From: Nocardioides aromaticivorans
Lineage (GTDB): Bacteria > Actinomycetota > Actinomycetes > Propionibacteriales > Nocardioidaceae
DNA: 64,000 nt
NCBI RefSeq assembly: GCF_013408525.1
Contig: NZ_JACBZM010000001.1
Span: forward strand, 310,001-374,000
Direction: 5' to 3'
Positions within the stretch are counted from its first letter, which is position 1; every line of letters starts with the position of its first letter. Below, in pieces: positions 7,822 through 14,824 of this stretch. The translations under genes were made by a program, and so were the position numbers. The notes under the pieces are model-generated. The model was given only the letters and a program-made list of their open reading frames with translations, was not told the origin of the DNA and searched no databases.

Positions 7822-8322
7822 GTGCCCCGCCTCCTCGTGGTCCACCACTCCCCCAGCCGCTCGATGCAGTCCCTCCTGGACCGGGTCGTCGCGGGCGCCC
7901 ACGACGAGGACGTGCAGGCTGCCGGCGCCGTGGAGGTCGAGGTGCGCGCCGCACTCGAGGCGACCGCCGACGACGTCCTGGCGGCCGACGGGTACGTGCT
8001 CGGCACGACGGCCAACTTCGGCTACATGAGCGGTGCCCTCAAGCACTTCTTCGACTCGACCTTCCTCGCGGTGGGCGGCGCCCTCGACCCCACCGGCGCC
8101 CCGGCCGTTGGCGCGGGCGCGACCGCCGGACGCCCGTACGGCCTCTGGCTGCACGGGCGCTACGACCTGACCGGCGCCCAGCGCTCGGTGCAGTCGATCG
8201 TCGGGGCGCTCGGCTGGAAGCAGGGGTACGACGTGCTGGGTGTCCTCGGCGAGGTCGACGACGCCGCGAGCGAGGCCGCCTACGCGCTGGGCGCTACTAT
8301 CGCGGCACTGCTGACGAGCTGA
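7822..8322 (+). CDS. Flavodoxin-fold NAD(P)H-dependent reductase-like protein
   Basis: A 166-residue protein starting at GTG. The N-terminal strand LLVVHHSPSRSMQSLL matches the phosphate-binding loop region of flavodoxin-like FMN proteins. GTTANFGYMSGALKHFFD is the typical segment that contacts the flavin isoalloxazine ring in NADPH-dependent FMN reductases. It is likely a soluble oxidoreductase using FMN; the electron acceptor is unknown. The gene is divergent from the lipoprotein at 6805-7785 with a 36-base gap, so both promoters must overlap in a very small space. Confidence 0.75.
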   Translation: MPRLLVVHHSPSRSMQSLLDRVVAGAHDEDVQAAGAVEVEVRAALEATADDVLAADGYVLGTTANFGYMSGALKHFFDSTFLAVGGALDPTGAPAVGAGATAGRPYGLWLHGRYDLTGAQRSVQSIVGALGWKQGYDVLGVLGEVDDAASEAAYALGATIAALLTS

Positions 8323-8380
8323 CCCGGACCGCACCGGGACGGCCGCGCGGACCGGGGGACACGGGACGAGGAGGACTGCG

Positions 8381-9187
8381 ATGCTGCTGCGACGCGCCGT
8401 CGCCGTGCTCGTGCTCACCCTCCTCGGCGCCTCCCTCGCGGCCTGCGGATCGGAGGCCCAGGGCGGCAACACCGACCCCGACCTCGTCGACTCCACGGCG
8501 CTGCCGGACAGCGGTGTGTGCCGCGACCTCACCCCCGACGACGTCGCGAAGGCCGCCAACGCGACGAAGACCGTCGACTGCGCGACCCGGCACACCGCCG
8601 AGACCTTCGCCGTCGGCGAGCTCCCCGGCGAGTTCGACGACGTCGACTACGACGACACCGCCCTCGGCACCTACGCCTACCGCACCTGCTCGACGAAGTT
8701 CGCCGAGTTCGTCGGCGCCGACGAGAGCCTGGTGCTCCGCACGACCCTCAGCTGGGCATGGTTCCGCCCGTCGGAGAAGGCGTGGGGCAAGGGTGCGCGC
8801 TGGTACCGCTGCGACGTGATCGGCGGCAACAGCTCCAGCCCGGAGTACCGGCCGCTGCCCGAGACGGCGCGCGGCATGCTGTCGGGCCGGCCCAACGACA
8901 GCTGGCTCAGCTGTGCGTCCGGGCCGTCGGTGGCGGCGGGCGAGAAGGTGCCCTGCTCCCAGAAGCACGACTGGCGGGCGGTCACGACCGTCAAGCTGGG
9001 TGCCCCCGAGGACGAGTACCCGGGCGACCGGGTGATGGAGAGCCGGACCCGGTCGTTCTGCGCCAACTCGGTGAAGGCGTGGCTCAACTACCCGGCGGAG
9101 TTCGAGTACGGCTTCACCTTCTTCCACCAGGCCGAGTGGAAGGCCGGCATCCGCCGGTCGGTGTGCTGGGCGAAGACGACCAAGTAG
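8381..9187 (+). CDS. Septum-formation-family lipoprotein (copy 1)
   Basis: A 268-residue lipoprotein: signal sequence LVLTLLGASLAAC with the lipidated cysteine near residue 22, start ATG behind GAGGAGG. The mature part has the pattern of the actinobacterial septum formation family (PF13845-like): G-V-C near the start (SGVCRDLT), an aspartate/alanine helix, then VDCATRHTAETFAVGEL. The same block repeats with WYRCDVIG and PCSQKHDWRAVTTV, giving two tandem half-domains each with paired cysteines. The neighbouring gene encodes a paralogue with the same architecture. The family name comes from a loose genetic link; the biochemical function is unknown. Confidence 0.75.
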   Translation: MLLRRAVAVLVLTLLGASLAACGSEAQGGNTDPDLVDSTALPDSGVCRDLTPDDVAKAANATKTVDCATRHTAETFAVGELPGEFDDVDYDDTALGTYAYRTCSTKFAEFVGADESLVLRTTLSWAWFRPSEKAWGKGARWYRCDVIGGNSSSPEYRPLPETARGMLSGRPNDSWLSCASGPSVAAGEKVPCSQKHDWRAVTTVKLGAPEDEYPGDRVMESRTRSFCANSVKAWLNYPAEFEYGFTFFHQAEWKAGIRRSVCWAKTTK

Positions 9188-9213
9188 TGACCGAGCAGCA
9201 ACGAGACCGAGGC

Positions 9214-10056
9214 ATGCGCACCACCCCCCACACCCCCACGACCCGGCGCCTGCTGTCCGCGGCGCTGGCCCTCGGGCTGTCCGCGGCGCTCGCGGCCTGC
9301 AGCAGCGACGAGCCGGAGGCGCGGGAGGAGAAGCCCGCCGCCACGCAGACGCCGGCCGCGGAGCCGCCCGCCGCGCCGAAGGTCGGCGCCTGCTACTCGC
9401 TGACCTACGAGGAGGCCATCGCAGCGACCTCCGAGTCCGCGCCGGTCGCCTGCACCAAGGGCCACACGACCGAGACGGTCGCGGTCGGCTCGATCGACGC
9501 CGTCGTCGACGGCCACCTGCTCGCGGTCGACTCCGACCGGGTCCGCGCCCAGGTCGCCACCGCCTGCCCGCAGGCGCTCAAGTCGTACGTCGGCGGCAGC
9601 GTCGAGCAGCTCCGGCTCTCCATGATCCGGCCGACCTGGTACACCCCCACCCTCGAGGACTCCGATGCCGGCGCCGCCTGGTACCGCTGCGACGCGGTGG
9701 TCCTCGCCGGGACCTCCACGCTCGCCGACCTGAAGGCCGGTCTCAAGGGCGTGCTCGGCACGTCCAAGGGCCGCAAGCAGTACGCCATGTGCGGGACCGC
9801 GGCGCCCGACGCGAAGAACTTCGAGCGCGTGCTGTGCTCCGCGAAGCACTCGTGGCGCGCGATCGACGTGGTCGTCTTCGAGGAGGGGAGGTACCCCGGC
9901 GAGAAGTTGGTCCGCGCCGCCGGTCGCACGAAGTGCGAGGACGCAGCGGCCGACGTCGCCGAGGACCCGCTGACCTTCGAGTGGGGCTACGAGTGGCCCA
10001 CGAAGGAGCAGTGGGACATGGGGCAGGCCTTCGGCCGCTGCTGGGCCCCCGACTGA
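9214..10056 (+). CDS. Septum-formation-family lipoprotein (copy 2)
   Basis: A 280-residue paralogue of the preceding gene. Signal peptide and lipobox LSAALAAC, a proline/alanine-rich linker (about residues 35-60), then GACYSLTYEEAIAATSESAPVAC, KGHTTETVAVGSI, WYRCDAVV and CSAKHSWRAIDVVVF. Both copies share tryptophan and cysteine positions and end in WGYEWPTKEQW or FGFTFFHQAEW-type segments followed by RCWA or VCWA, so they arose by duplication. The two genes are 26 bases apart and likely cotranscribed. It ends before a short hairpin region that separates it from era on the opposite strand. Confidence 0.75.
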   Translation: MRTTPHTPTTRRLLSAALALGLSAALAACSSDEPEAREEKPAATQTPAAEPPAAPKVGACYSLTYEEAIAATSESAPVACTKGHTTETVAVGSIDAVVDGHLLAVDSDRVRAQVATACPQALKSYVGGSVEQLRLSMIRPTWYTPTLEDSDAGAAWYRCDAVVLAGTSTLADLKAGLKGVLGTSKGRKQYAMCGTAAPDAKNFERVLCSAKHSWRAIDVVVFEEGRYPGEKLVRAAGRTKCEDAAADVAEDPLTFEWGYEWPTKEQWDMGQAFGRCWAPD

Positions 10057-10121
10057 GCGACCACTGTCGGCTTGCCGCCAGGCAGACTCAGCCATCCGCC
10101 GGAGGCAACCGCGGCGCGGCA

Positions 10122-10156
10122 GCGCGGCGGGAGCCGCGCGACGGCAGCTCGCTGCC
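10122..10156. terminator. Candidate bidirectional terminator hairpins between convergent genes
   Basis: GCGCGGC (10122-10128) pairs with GCCGCGC (10133-10139) around a GGGA loop, and directly after it GGCAG pairs with CTGCC around CTCG (10143-10156). They lie between the convergent ends of the second lipoprotein and era. Neither is followed by a T tract, as is common for actinobacterial terminators. Confidence 0.35.
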
Positions 10157-10193
10157 CCCCGTCATCGCGGCGGAGAAGCGCTCGCGCGGAGAA

Positions 10194-11222
10194 CTAGAAA
10201 CCCAGCTTGCGGAGCTGGCGCGGGTCCCGCTGCCAGTCCTTGGCGATCTTGACGTGCAGGTCGAGGTAGACAGGCGTGCCGAGGAGCGCCTCGATCTGCT
10301 GCCGCGCGGTCGTGCCGACCTGGCGCAGGCGGGCGCCCTTCTTGCCGATCATGATCCCCTTCTGGGAGTCGCGCTCGACGTACAGGTTGGCGTGGATGTC
10401 GAGCAGCGGCTTGTCGTCGGGGCGGCCCTCGCGCAGTCCCATCTCCTCGACGACCACGGCGATCGAGTGCGGGAGCTCGTCGCGGACGCCGTCGAGGGCG
10501 GCCTCGCGGATCAGCTCGGCGGCGAGGATCTCCTCGGGTGCGTCGGTGAGGTCGCCGTCGGGGTAGAGCGGGGGTCCCTCGGGCATCAGGCCGACGAGCA
10601 GCTCGGCGAGCAGGTCGACCTGGTCGCCCCCGACCGACGACACGGGCACGATCTCGGCCCAGTCCGTGCCGGTCTCGCGGCCCAGCTCGGCGATGTCGAG
10701 CAGGTGCTCGGCGATCCGGTCCGGGGTGGCGAGGTCGGTCTTGGTGGCGACCGCGATCTTGGTGGTCTTGCGGACCTTGGCGAGCTCGGTGACGAGGAAC
10801 TTGTCGCCGGGCCCGATCTTCTCGTCGGAGGGGAAGCACACGGCGACCACGTCGACCTCGGACCAGGTGGTCCGCACCAGGTCGTTGAGCCGCTCTCCGA
10901 GCAGGGTCCGCGGGCGGTGCAGGCCGGGGGTGTCGACGAGCACGAGCTGACCGTCGGGCCGGTGCACGATGCCGCGCACCACGGTCCGCGTGGTCTGCGG
11001 CTTGTCGGAGGTGATCACGATCTTCTGGCCGACGATCGCATTGGTCAGCGTCGACTTGCCGACGTTGGGGCGCCCGACGAAGCAGGCGAAGCCGCTGCGG
11101 TAGCCCTCGGGGACGTCGCCCAGGCCGAAGACCGGCGCGGCCGGCGGCGGCAGCGCGCCGAAGTCCTCGTCGAACTCGTCCTCGTCGTCGAGCTCGTCGA
11201 CCTCGTCGTACTCGTCGTTCAT
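10194..11222 (-). CDS. era: GTPase Era
   Basis: A 342-residue ribosome-assembly GTPase that helps 16S rRNA 3'-end processing. G1 is GRPNVGKS (50-57), the switch region TTRT follows, G3 is DTPG (98-101), G4 is TKTD (161-164), and the C-terminal KH domain carries GIMIGKKGARLR near residue 295. An unusually acidic extension of about 40 residues (runs of E and D, then prolines) precedes the G domain; actinobacterial Era proteins often have short variable extensions, but this one is notably charged. The start ATG overlaps the stop of the siderophore-interacting protein gene (ATGA), so the two are translationally coupled. Confidence 0.95.
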   Translation of the reverse strand: MNDEYDEVDELDDEDEFDEDFGALPPPAAPVFGLGDVPEGYRSGFACFVGRPNVGKSTLTNAIVGQKIVITSDKPQTTRTVVRGIVHRPDGQLVLVDTPGLHRPRTLLGERLNDLVRTTWSEVDVVAVCFPSDEKIGPGDKFLVTELAKVRKTTKIAVATKTDLATPDRIAEHLLDIAELGRETGTDWAEIVPVSSVGGDQVDLLAELLVGLMPEGPPLYPDGDLTDAPEEILAAELIREAALDGVRDELPHSIAVVVEEMGLREGRPDDKPLLDIHANLYVERDSQKGIMIGKKGARLRQVGTTARQQIEALLGTPVYLDLHVKIAKDWQRDPRQLRKLGF

Positions 11223-11992
11223 CGTCCGGCCTCCTGTGCGGCGTCGTAGTCGGCCCAGATCTCCTCGTCGGACTTGCCGGCGGCCTTCCCGGCACGCCAG
11301 ATCGGCCCCGGGTCGACGGCGCGCGGCTGACGCTGGGCGACCGAGCGCCAGTAGCCCATCACGTCGTACTGGGTGCTCGGGAGCTTGCGCTCCCGCATGA
11401 GGTGCTTGCGGATGGCGCGCATCTGCGCGGACTCCCCCGCCATCCAGAAGTAGCCGGGGCCCTCGGGGAAGTCGAGGGACTCCACGACCTCCGCGAGCCG
11501 GCTGTCCCCGTCGGTCGGCAGCCAGGTGACCTCGACGCCGTCGGTGAAGTAGCCGTCGATGCGCGAGTCGGTGGGGACCTCGGCGACGATCCGCGTCGGC
11601 AGGGCCGACCCGTGCTCGACCGCGATCCGGGCCATGGCCGGGAGCGCGGTGAGGTCGCCGACCAGGAGCAGCCAGCCGGCGTCCGGCGGCGGCAGGAAGG
11701 AGCCCTTGGGCTCGGTGATGGTCACCTGCTGGCCGACCGGGTCACCGGACGCCCACTCGGTGACGAGGCCGACCTGGTGGACCACCACGTCGAGGACCAG
11801 CCGCGAGCCCTCGACGGAGCGCACCGTGTAGTAGCGGCTCTGGAACTGTCCGGGCACGACCAGGCCGACCCACTCGTCGGCGATGCCCGTGGACGCGAAG
11901 CCCGGGACCTCGACGGTGAGGCGCACCAGGTGCGGCGTCACCTGCTCCCGCGCGACGACGTCGGCGGCGTACTGCTGGGCCCGGGTGCTCAC
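11219..11992 (-). CDS. Siderophore-interacting FAD-binding oxidoreductase (ViuB/SIP-like)
   Basis: A 257-residue flavoprotein of the siderophore-interacting protein family, which reduces ferric siderophores in the cytoplasm to release iron. The FAD-binding segment FQSRYYTVRS (around residue 50) and the NAD(P)-binding half with LLLVGDLTALPAMARI and YFWMAGESAQMRAIRKHL are typical, as is the C-terminal MGYWR. Its coupling to era is unusual for function, since the two have no known link. No iron box was noticed upstream; the start is 27 bases from the preceding same-strand stop. Confidence 0.85.
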   Translation of the reverse strand: MSTRAQQYAADVVAREQVTPHLVRLTVEVPGFASTGIADEWVGLVVPGQFQSRYYTVRSVEGSRLVLDVVVHQVGLVTEWASGDPVGQQVTITEPKGSFLPPPDAGWLLLVGDLTALPAMARIAVEHGSALPTRIVAEVPTDSRIDGYFTDGVEVTWLPTDGDSRLAEVVESLDFPEGPGYFWMAGESAQMRAIRKHLMRERKLPSTQYDVMGYWRSVAQRQPRAVDPGPIWRAGKAAGKSDEEIWADYDAAQEAGR

Positions 11993-12019
11993 CCGCCAAG
12001 GCTAGTGGCTGACCCGCTC

Positions 12020-12442
12020 CTACCGGTTGTTGACGACGGCCCGGTAGGTGCGCCGCGACGCGTCGGTCGGCACGAGGAAGAGCGAGGTCGCGGCGAACTG
12101 GCTCCGGCTCACGGTGTAGGTGCCCTGCTCGGGGCCCCGACGGCGCGCGCGGAAGGTCAGCTCGAAGCTGCGCAGCGACCCACGGGCACCGCCCGAGGAG
12201 AGGTCGGTGACGGCGACGAGCTTCATGGACAGCCGCACGCCCGGGCCGGCGACCCAGAACGCGCGGGTACGACGCTTCGCGAACCGCCCGCGGCGGTAGA
12301 GCGTCGCGCCCCGGGTGACCGGCTGCACGGCTGCGGCGGCCGGCGCCGGGGCGGCGGTGGCGGGCGGGCCGACGGCGACGACCGTGGCGGCGAGCCCCGT
12401 GGCGCTCGCACCGATCACGGCACGGCGGGTGAGGTCGGACAT
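12020..12442 (-). CDS. Tat-exported small protein with LFLVP motif (DUF6916-like)
   Basis: A 140-residue protein with a twin-arginine type leader (LTRRAVIG, then an alanine-rich hydrophobic stretch). A strong AGGAGG precedes the ATG. Its mature part (about residues 40-140) aligns along its length with the 95-residue protein encoded on the other strand at 12472-12759. Shared features are a strand set ending in a SFELTF/QFALVL strand, a GTYTV/RRVEH strand, an LFLVP strand and a final Y-x-A. I recall this pattern from a small domain annotated DUF6916, often found next to tail-collar proteins; that name is from memory. Its location suggests a part in the surface cluster up to 19528. Confidence 0.65.
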   Translation of the reverse strand: MSDLTRRAVIGASATGLAATVVAVGPPATAAPAPAAAAVQPVTRGATLYRRGRFAKRRTRAFWVAGPGVRLSMKLVAVTDLSSGGARGSLRSFELTFRARRRGPEQGTYTVSRSQFAATSLFLVPTDASRRTYRAVVNNR

Positions 12443-13230
12443 CAGTTCCTCCTGCTCGGTACGGTGGCCGCGTGCAGTGGCTCACCCATGACGACTTCGC
12501 CGGACGCATCGGCGAGACCTTCACGGTCGCCACCGCCGACGGCGGCCGGGTCGCCCTCGTGCTGGTCGAGGCCACCCTCGGCCCGGACCTCGGTGGCCCC
12601 GGCCCCGACGGGGCCACCCGCCACCAGTTCGCGCTCGTCCTCGACGGCCCCGACGGGCTCGGCCAGGCCGTCCGCCGCGTCGAGCACGGCGACCTCGGGA
12701 CGATCGACCTCTTCCTCGTGCCGATCGGCCACGGCCGCTACGAGGCCGCCTTCGGCTGACCACGTCAGCAGCCGGTGGACGCCGCGCTCGGCGACCGGAC
12801 GGAAGCCGAGCCGCTCGTAGAGGGCACCCGCCGGATTGTGCACCTCGACGTGGATGCTCGCCGTGCGGCCCAGCGCCGCGGCCTCGGCGAGCACCTGCCG
12901 GAGCAGCGCGCTGCCGATGCCCCGGCCGCGGAACTCCGGGAGCAGGGCGATGTCGACGATCCGCACGTCGTCGTCGCGCACGTCGACGTACAGCCGGCCG
13001 GCCGGGCGCCCGTCCACCTCCACCACGTCGAAGCGACCGTGGGGGCTGGCGGCTCGGTAGTGGCGGTCCTGCGCGTCGTACTGCATCCGCACGAAGGCCT
13101 CACGCTGGCCCGGGGGCCAGGCGACCTGGTCGAGCTCGTCGGCGCGGCTGGCGGCGTACACGGCGACGAGGAGCTCGTGGTCGTCGGGTACGACGGCCCG
13201 CAGGCCCACCTGGGAGAGGACGGTGCTCAC
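12442..13230 (-). CDS. GNAT-family N-acetyltransferase with probable antisense read-through tail
   Basis: The open frame encodes 262 residues. Residues 1-158 are a complete GNAT domain: acetyl-CoA-binding motif A is RGRGIGSALLRQVL (about 101-114), preceded by VRIVDIALLPEF and followed by NPAGALYERLGFRPV. The domain ends at LLTWS, exactly opposite the stop codon of the plus-strand gene at 12472-12759. The remaining 104 residues are low-complexity A, E, G, V and D and look like the antisense of that gene. So either the original stop was lost, or the tail is translated by accident until a TGA that overlaps the next start (ATGA). The substrate is unknown; the gene follows three tail-collar genes by 3 bases. 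Confidence 0.7.
   Translation of the reverse strand: MSTVLSQVGLRAVVPDDHELLVAVYAASRADELDQVAWPPGQREAFVRMQYDAQDRHYRAASPHGRFDVVEVDGRPAGRLYVDVRDDDVRIVDIALLPEFRGRGIGSALLRQVLAEAAALGRTASIHVEVHNPAGALYERLGFRPVAERGVHRLLTWSAEGGLVAAVADRHEEEVDRPEVAVLDAADGLAEPVGAVEDERELVAGGPVGAGATEVRAEGGLDQHEGDPAAVGGGDREGLADASGEVVMGEPLHAATVPSRRN
12472..12759 (+). CDS. Small cytoplasmic protein with LFLVP motif (DUF6916-like)
   Basis: A 95-residue protein starting at GTG (MQWLTHDDF), without a signal peptide. It resembles the mature part of the divergently encoded Tat-exported protein at 12020-12442: RHQFALVLDGP corresponds to RSFELTFRARR, and TIDLFLVPIG to TSLFLVPT. The gene lies entirely antisense to the apparent C-terminal extension of the GNAT gene, and its stop coincides with the end of the GNAT domain. 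The motif sharing makes me favour this as a real gene. Only 29 bases separate it from the divergent start, leaving little room for two promoters. Confidence 0.6.
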   Translation: MQWLTHDDFAGRIGETFTVATADGGRVALVLVEATLGPDLGGPGPDGATRHQFALVLDGPDGLGQAVRRVEHGDLGTIDLFLVPIGHGRYEAAFG

Positions 13231-13233
13231 GGG

Positions 13234-13752
13234 TCAGCCCCGCGGCGGGAAGACGCCCTGCAGCGCGATGCAGAAGCTGAGCGTCAGGTAGGGCTGCATG
13301 TTGTTGTGCGGCTGGCTGCCGCCGGCCGTGGCGAGCGCACCGGGACCGAGGTCGGTGTCCGCCGTGGCTTGGTAGAGCGTGCCGCCGGTCGAGGTCGCCA
13401 GCGTCGAGAAGGCGCCCGGTGCGTTGGTGTCGGCCGGCTCGGGGCTCGCCCGCAACTGGTGGCTGTGGGCCGGCATCTCGGACTCGATCAGCGTCACCGT
13501 CTCGGACCCGCTCTGCTCGCCGAGGTCGTGCAGGCTCAGCCCGGGGCCCTGTCCGGGGTGCATCGGCACGCTCCCCTGCAGGTCGGGCAGCGCGAAGGTG
13601 CTCTTGCCGTCGCCGCCGTAGGTCGTGCCGAGCAGCGAGAAGAGGGCGGTGTTCTGCGAGATGGGCAGCAGCTGTCCGTCGCAGAACGCCCAGCCGCGCG
13701 GGGCGAAGTTGAACGGGAAGATGCGGATCTCGGCCACGAACGGGTCGGCCAT
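13234..13752 (-). CDS. Phage tail collar-domain protein, MdpB-like (copy 3)
   Basis: A 172-residue protein of the tail-collar/microcystin-dependent protein family. The N-terminal block FVAEIRIFPFNFAPRGWAFC-DGQLLPI is the canonical collar signature, followed by LFSLLGTTYGGDGKSTFALPDLQG. The C-terminus carries PHNNMQPYLTLSFCIAL, also found in the other two copies. Such domains occur in phage tail fibres, but free-standing chromosomal triads like this have no established function. It has no signal peptide. Gene order is copy 1 (14297-14797), copy 2 (13777-14283), then this copy, all downstream of the giant exported protein. Confidence 0.85.
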   Translation of the reverse strand: MADPFVAEIRIFPFNFAPRGWAFCDGQLLPISQNTALFSLLGTTYGGDGKSTFALPDLQGSVPMHPGQGPGLSLHDLGEQSGSETVTLIESEMPAHSHQLRASPEPADTNAPGAFSTLATSTGGTLYQATADTDLGPGALATAGGSQPHNNMQPYLTLSFCIALQGVFPPRG

Positions 13753-13776
13753 GGTCTCTGTCCTTCGGTTCCGGTC

Positions 13777-14283
13777 TCAGCTCGGGCTCGGGAAGATGCC
13801 GAAGAGCGAGATGATGAAGCTGATGCAGAGGTAGGGCTGCATGTTGGTGTGCGGCTGGCTGCCGCCGACGCCGCGCACGGCGCCGCCGGCCAGGCTCACC
13901 GCCGGCGCGTCGTTGATGTACGGCACCACGTTGAACGACATCGCGGGCAGGTTGCCGGTCGGGTCGACCTGGTTGCCGGGCAGGCCGTTGACGACCTGCA
14001 GGGGGTGCGTGTGGGACGGGATCTGGTTGGCCGTGAGGGTGACCTCCTCGACGCCTCCGGTCTCCGCCAGCACGAAGCCGTTGCCCTGGTGGACCGGGAT
14101 CCGGCCGCGCAGGTCGGGCAGCGCGAAGGTGCTCTGGCCGTCGCCGCCGTAGGTCGTGCCGATCAGCTGGAACAGGGTCTCGTTCTCGCTGATCGGCAGG
14201 AGCTGGCCCTCGCAGAACATCCAGCCGGCCGGGGCGAAGTTCCCGCCGAACATGCGGATCTCGCCCACATAGGGTTGCGCCAT
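13777..14283 (-). CDS. Phage tail collar-domain protein, MdpB-like (copy 2)
   Basis: A 168-residue collar protein: PYVGEIRMFGGNFAPAGWMF, then CEGQLLPIS, LIGTTYGGDGQSTFALPDLRGRIPVH, a variable middle (residues 90-140) and NMQPYLCISFIISLFG at the end. The central part differs most between the three copies, as expected if it decides trimer partners or ligands. Spacing is 24 bases to the next copy and 13 bases from the previous one, so all three are one transcript. No capsid, baseplate, integrase or lysis genes are nearby, so this is not a prophage remnant by content. Confidence 0.85.
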   Translation of the reverse strand: MAQPYVGEIRMFGGNFAPAGWMFCEGQLLPISENETLFQLIGTTYGGDGQSTFALPDLRGRIPVHQGNGFVLAETGGVEEVTLTANQIPSHTHPLQVVNGLPGNQVDPTGNLPAMSFNVVPYINDAPAVSLAGGAVRGVGGSQPHTNMQPYLCISFIISLFGIFPSPS

Positions 14284-14296
14284 CGCTCGTCGCTCC

Positions 14297-14797
14297 TCAG
14301 TCTCGGCTCGGGAAGATGCCCACGAGGGCGATGCAGAAGCTGATCGTCAGGAAGGGCTGCATGTTGAGGTGTGCCTGGCTCCCGCCGACGCCGGTCACCG
14401 TCGCCGGGGCCAGCGCGACCGTGCTCCCGCCCTCGCGGTAGACGTTGTTGCCGCCGCCGAGGTAGGCGCCCACGGGACTGGAGGTGCCGCCGGTCGCCGC
14501 GGTGGACGCCCGCACGAGGTGCGTGTGCTGGGGCAGCTCGGCGGCCGTCAGCGTGTGGGCCTGCTCCCCCGCCGCCTCGCCGAGCGTGTGCCCGTTGCCG
14601 GTGTGGATCGGGACCCGGCCGCGGAGGTCCGGGAGGGCGAAGGTCGTCTGGCCGTTGCCGCCGTACGTCGTACCGAGCAGCGAGAACAGCGCCTGGTTCT
14701 GGTTGATCGGCAGGAACTGCCCGTTGCAGAGCGCCCAGCCCTGCGGGGGGAAGACGATCGACATCAGGCGGATCTCGCCGAGGAAGGGTTCAGCCAC
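14297..14797 (-). CDS. Phage tail collar-domain protein, MdpB-like (copy 1)
   Basis: A 166-residue collar protein: PFLGEIRLMSIVFPPQGWAL, CNGQFLPINQNQALFSLLGTTYGGNGQ, TFALPDLRGRVPIHTGNG, then an HTHLVRAST segment and a C-terminal HLNMQPFLTISFCIAL. The ATG at 14797 lies 27 bases after the stop of the giant RTX/beta-helix gene, with GGAGCAA as a ribosome-binding site. It is the first collar gene after that protein, so the order is one exported giant, three collar proteins, one acetyltransferase and a small Tat-exported protein. Confidence 0.85.
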   Translation of the reverse strand: MAEPFLGEIRLMSIVFPPQGWALCNGQFLPINQNQALFSLLGTTYGGNGQTTFALPDLRGRVPIHTGNGHTLGEAAGEQAHTLTAAELPQHTHLVRASTAATGGTSSPVGAYLGGGNNVYREGGSTVALAPATVTGVGGSQAHLNMQPFLTISFCIALVGIFPSRD

Positions 14798-14824
14798 GGT
14801 TGCTCCGTTTCTCGGTGTCGGGGA

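Noticed and set aside
13234..14797. Prophage or tailocin remnant
   Set aside because: Three collar-domain genes only; no tape measure, baseplate, sheath, capsid, terminase, integrase or lysis genes within the window.
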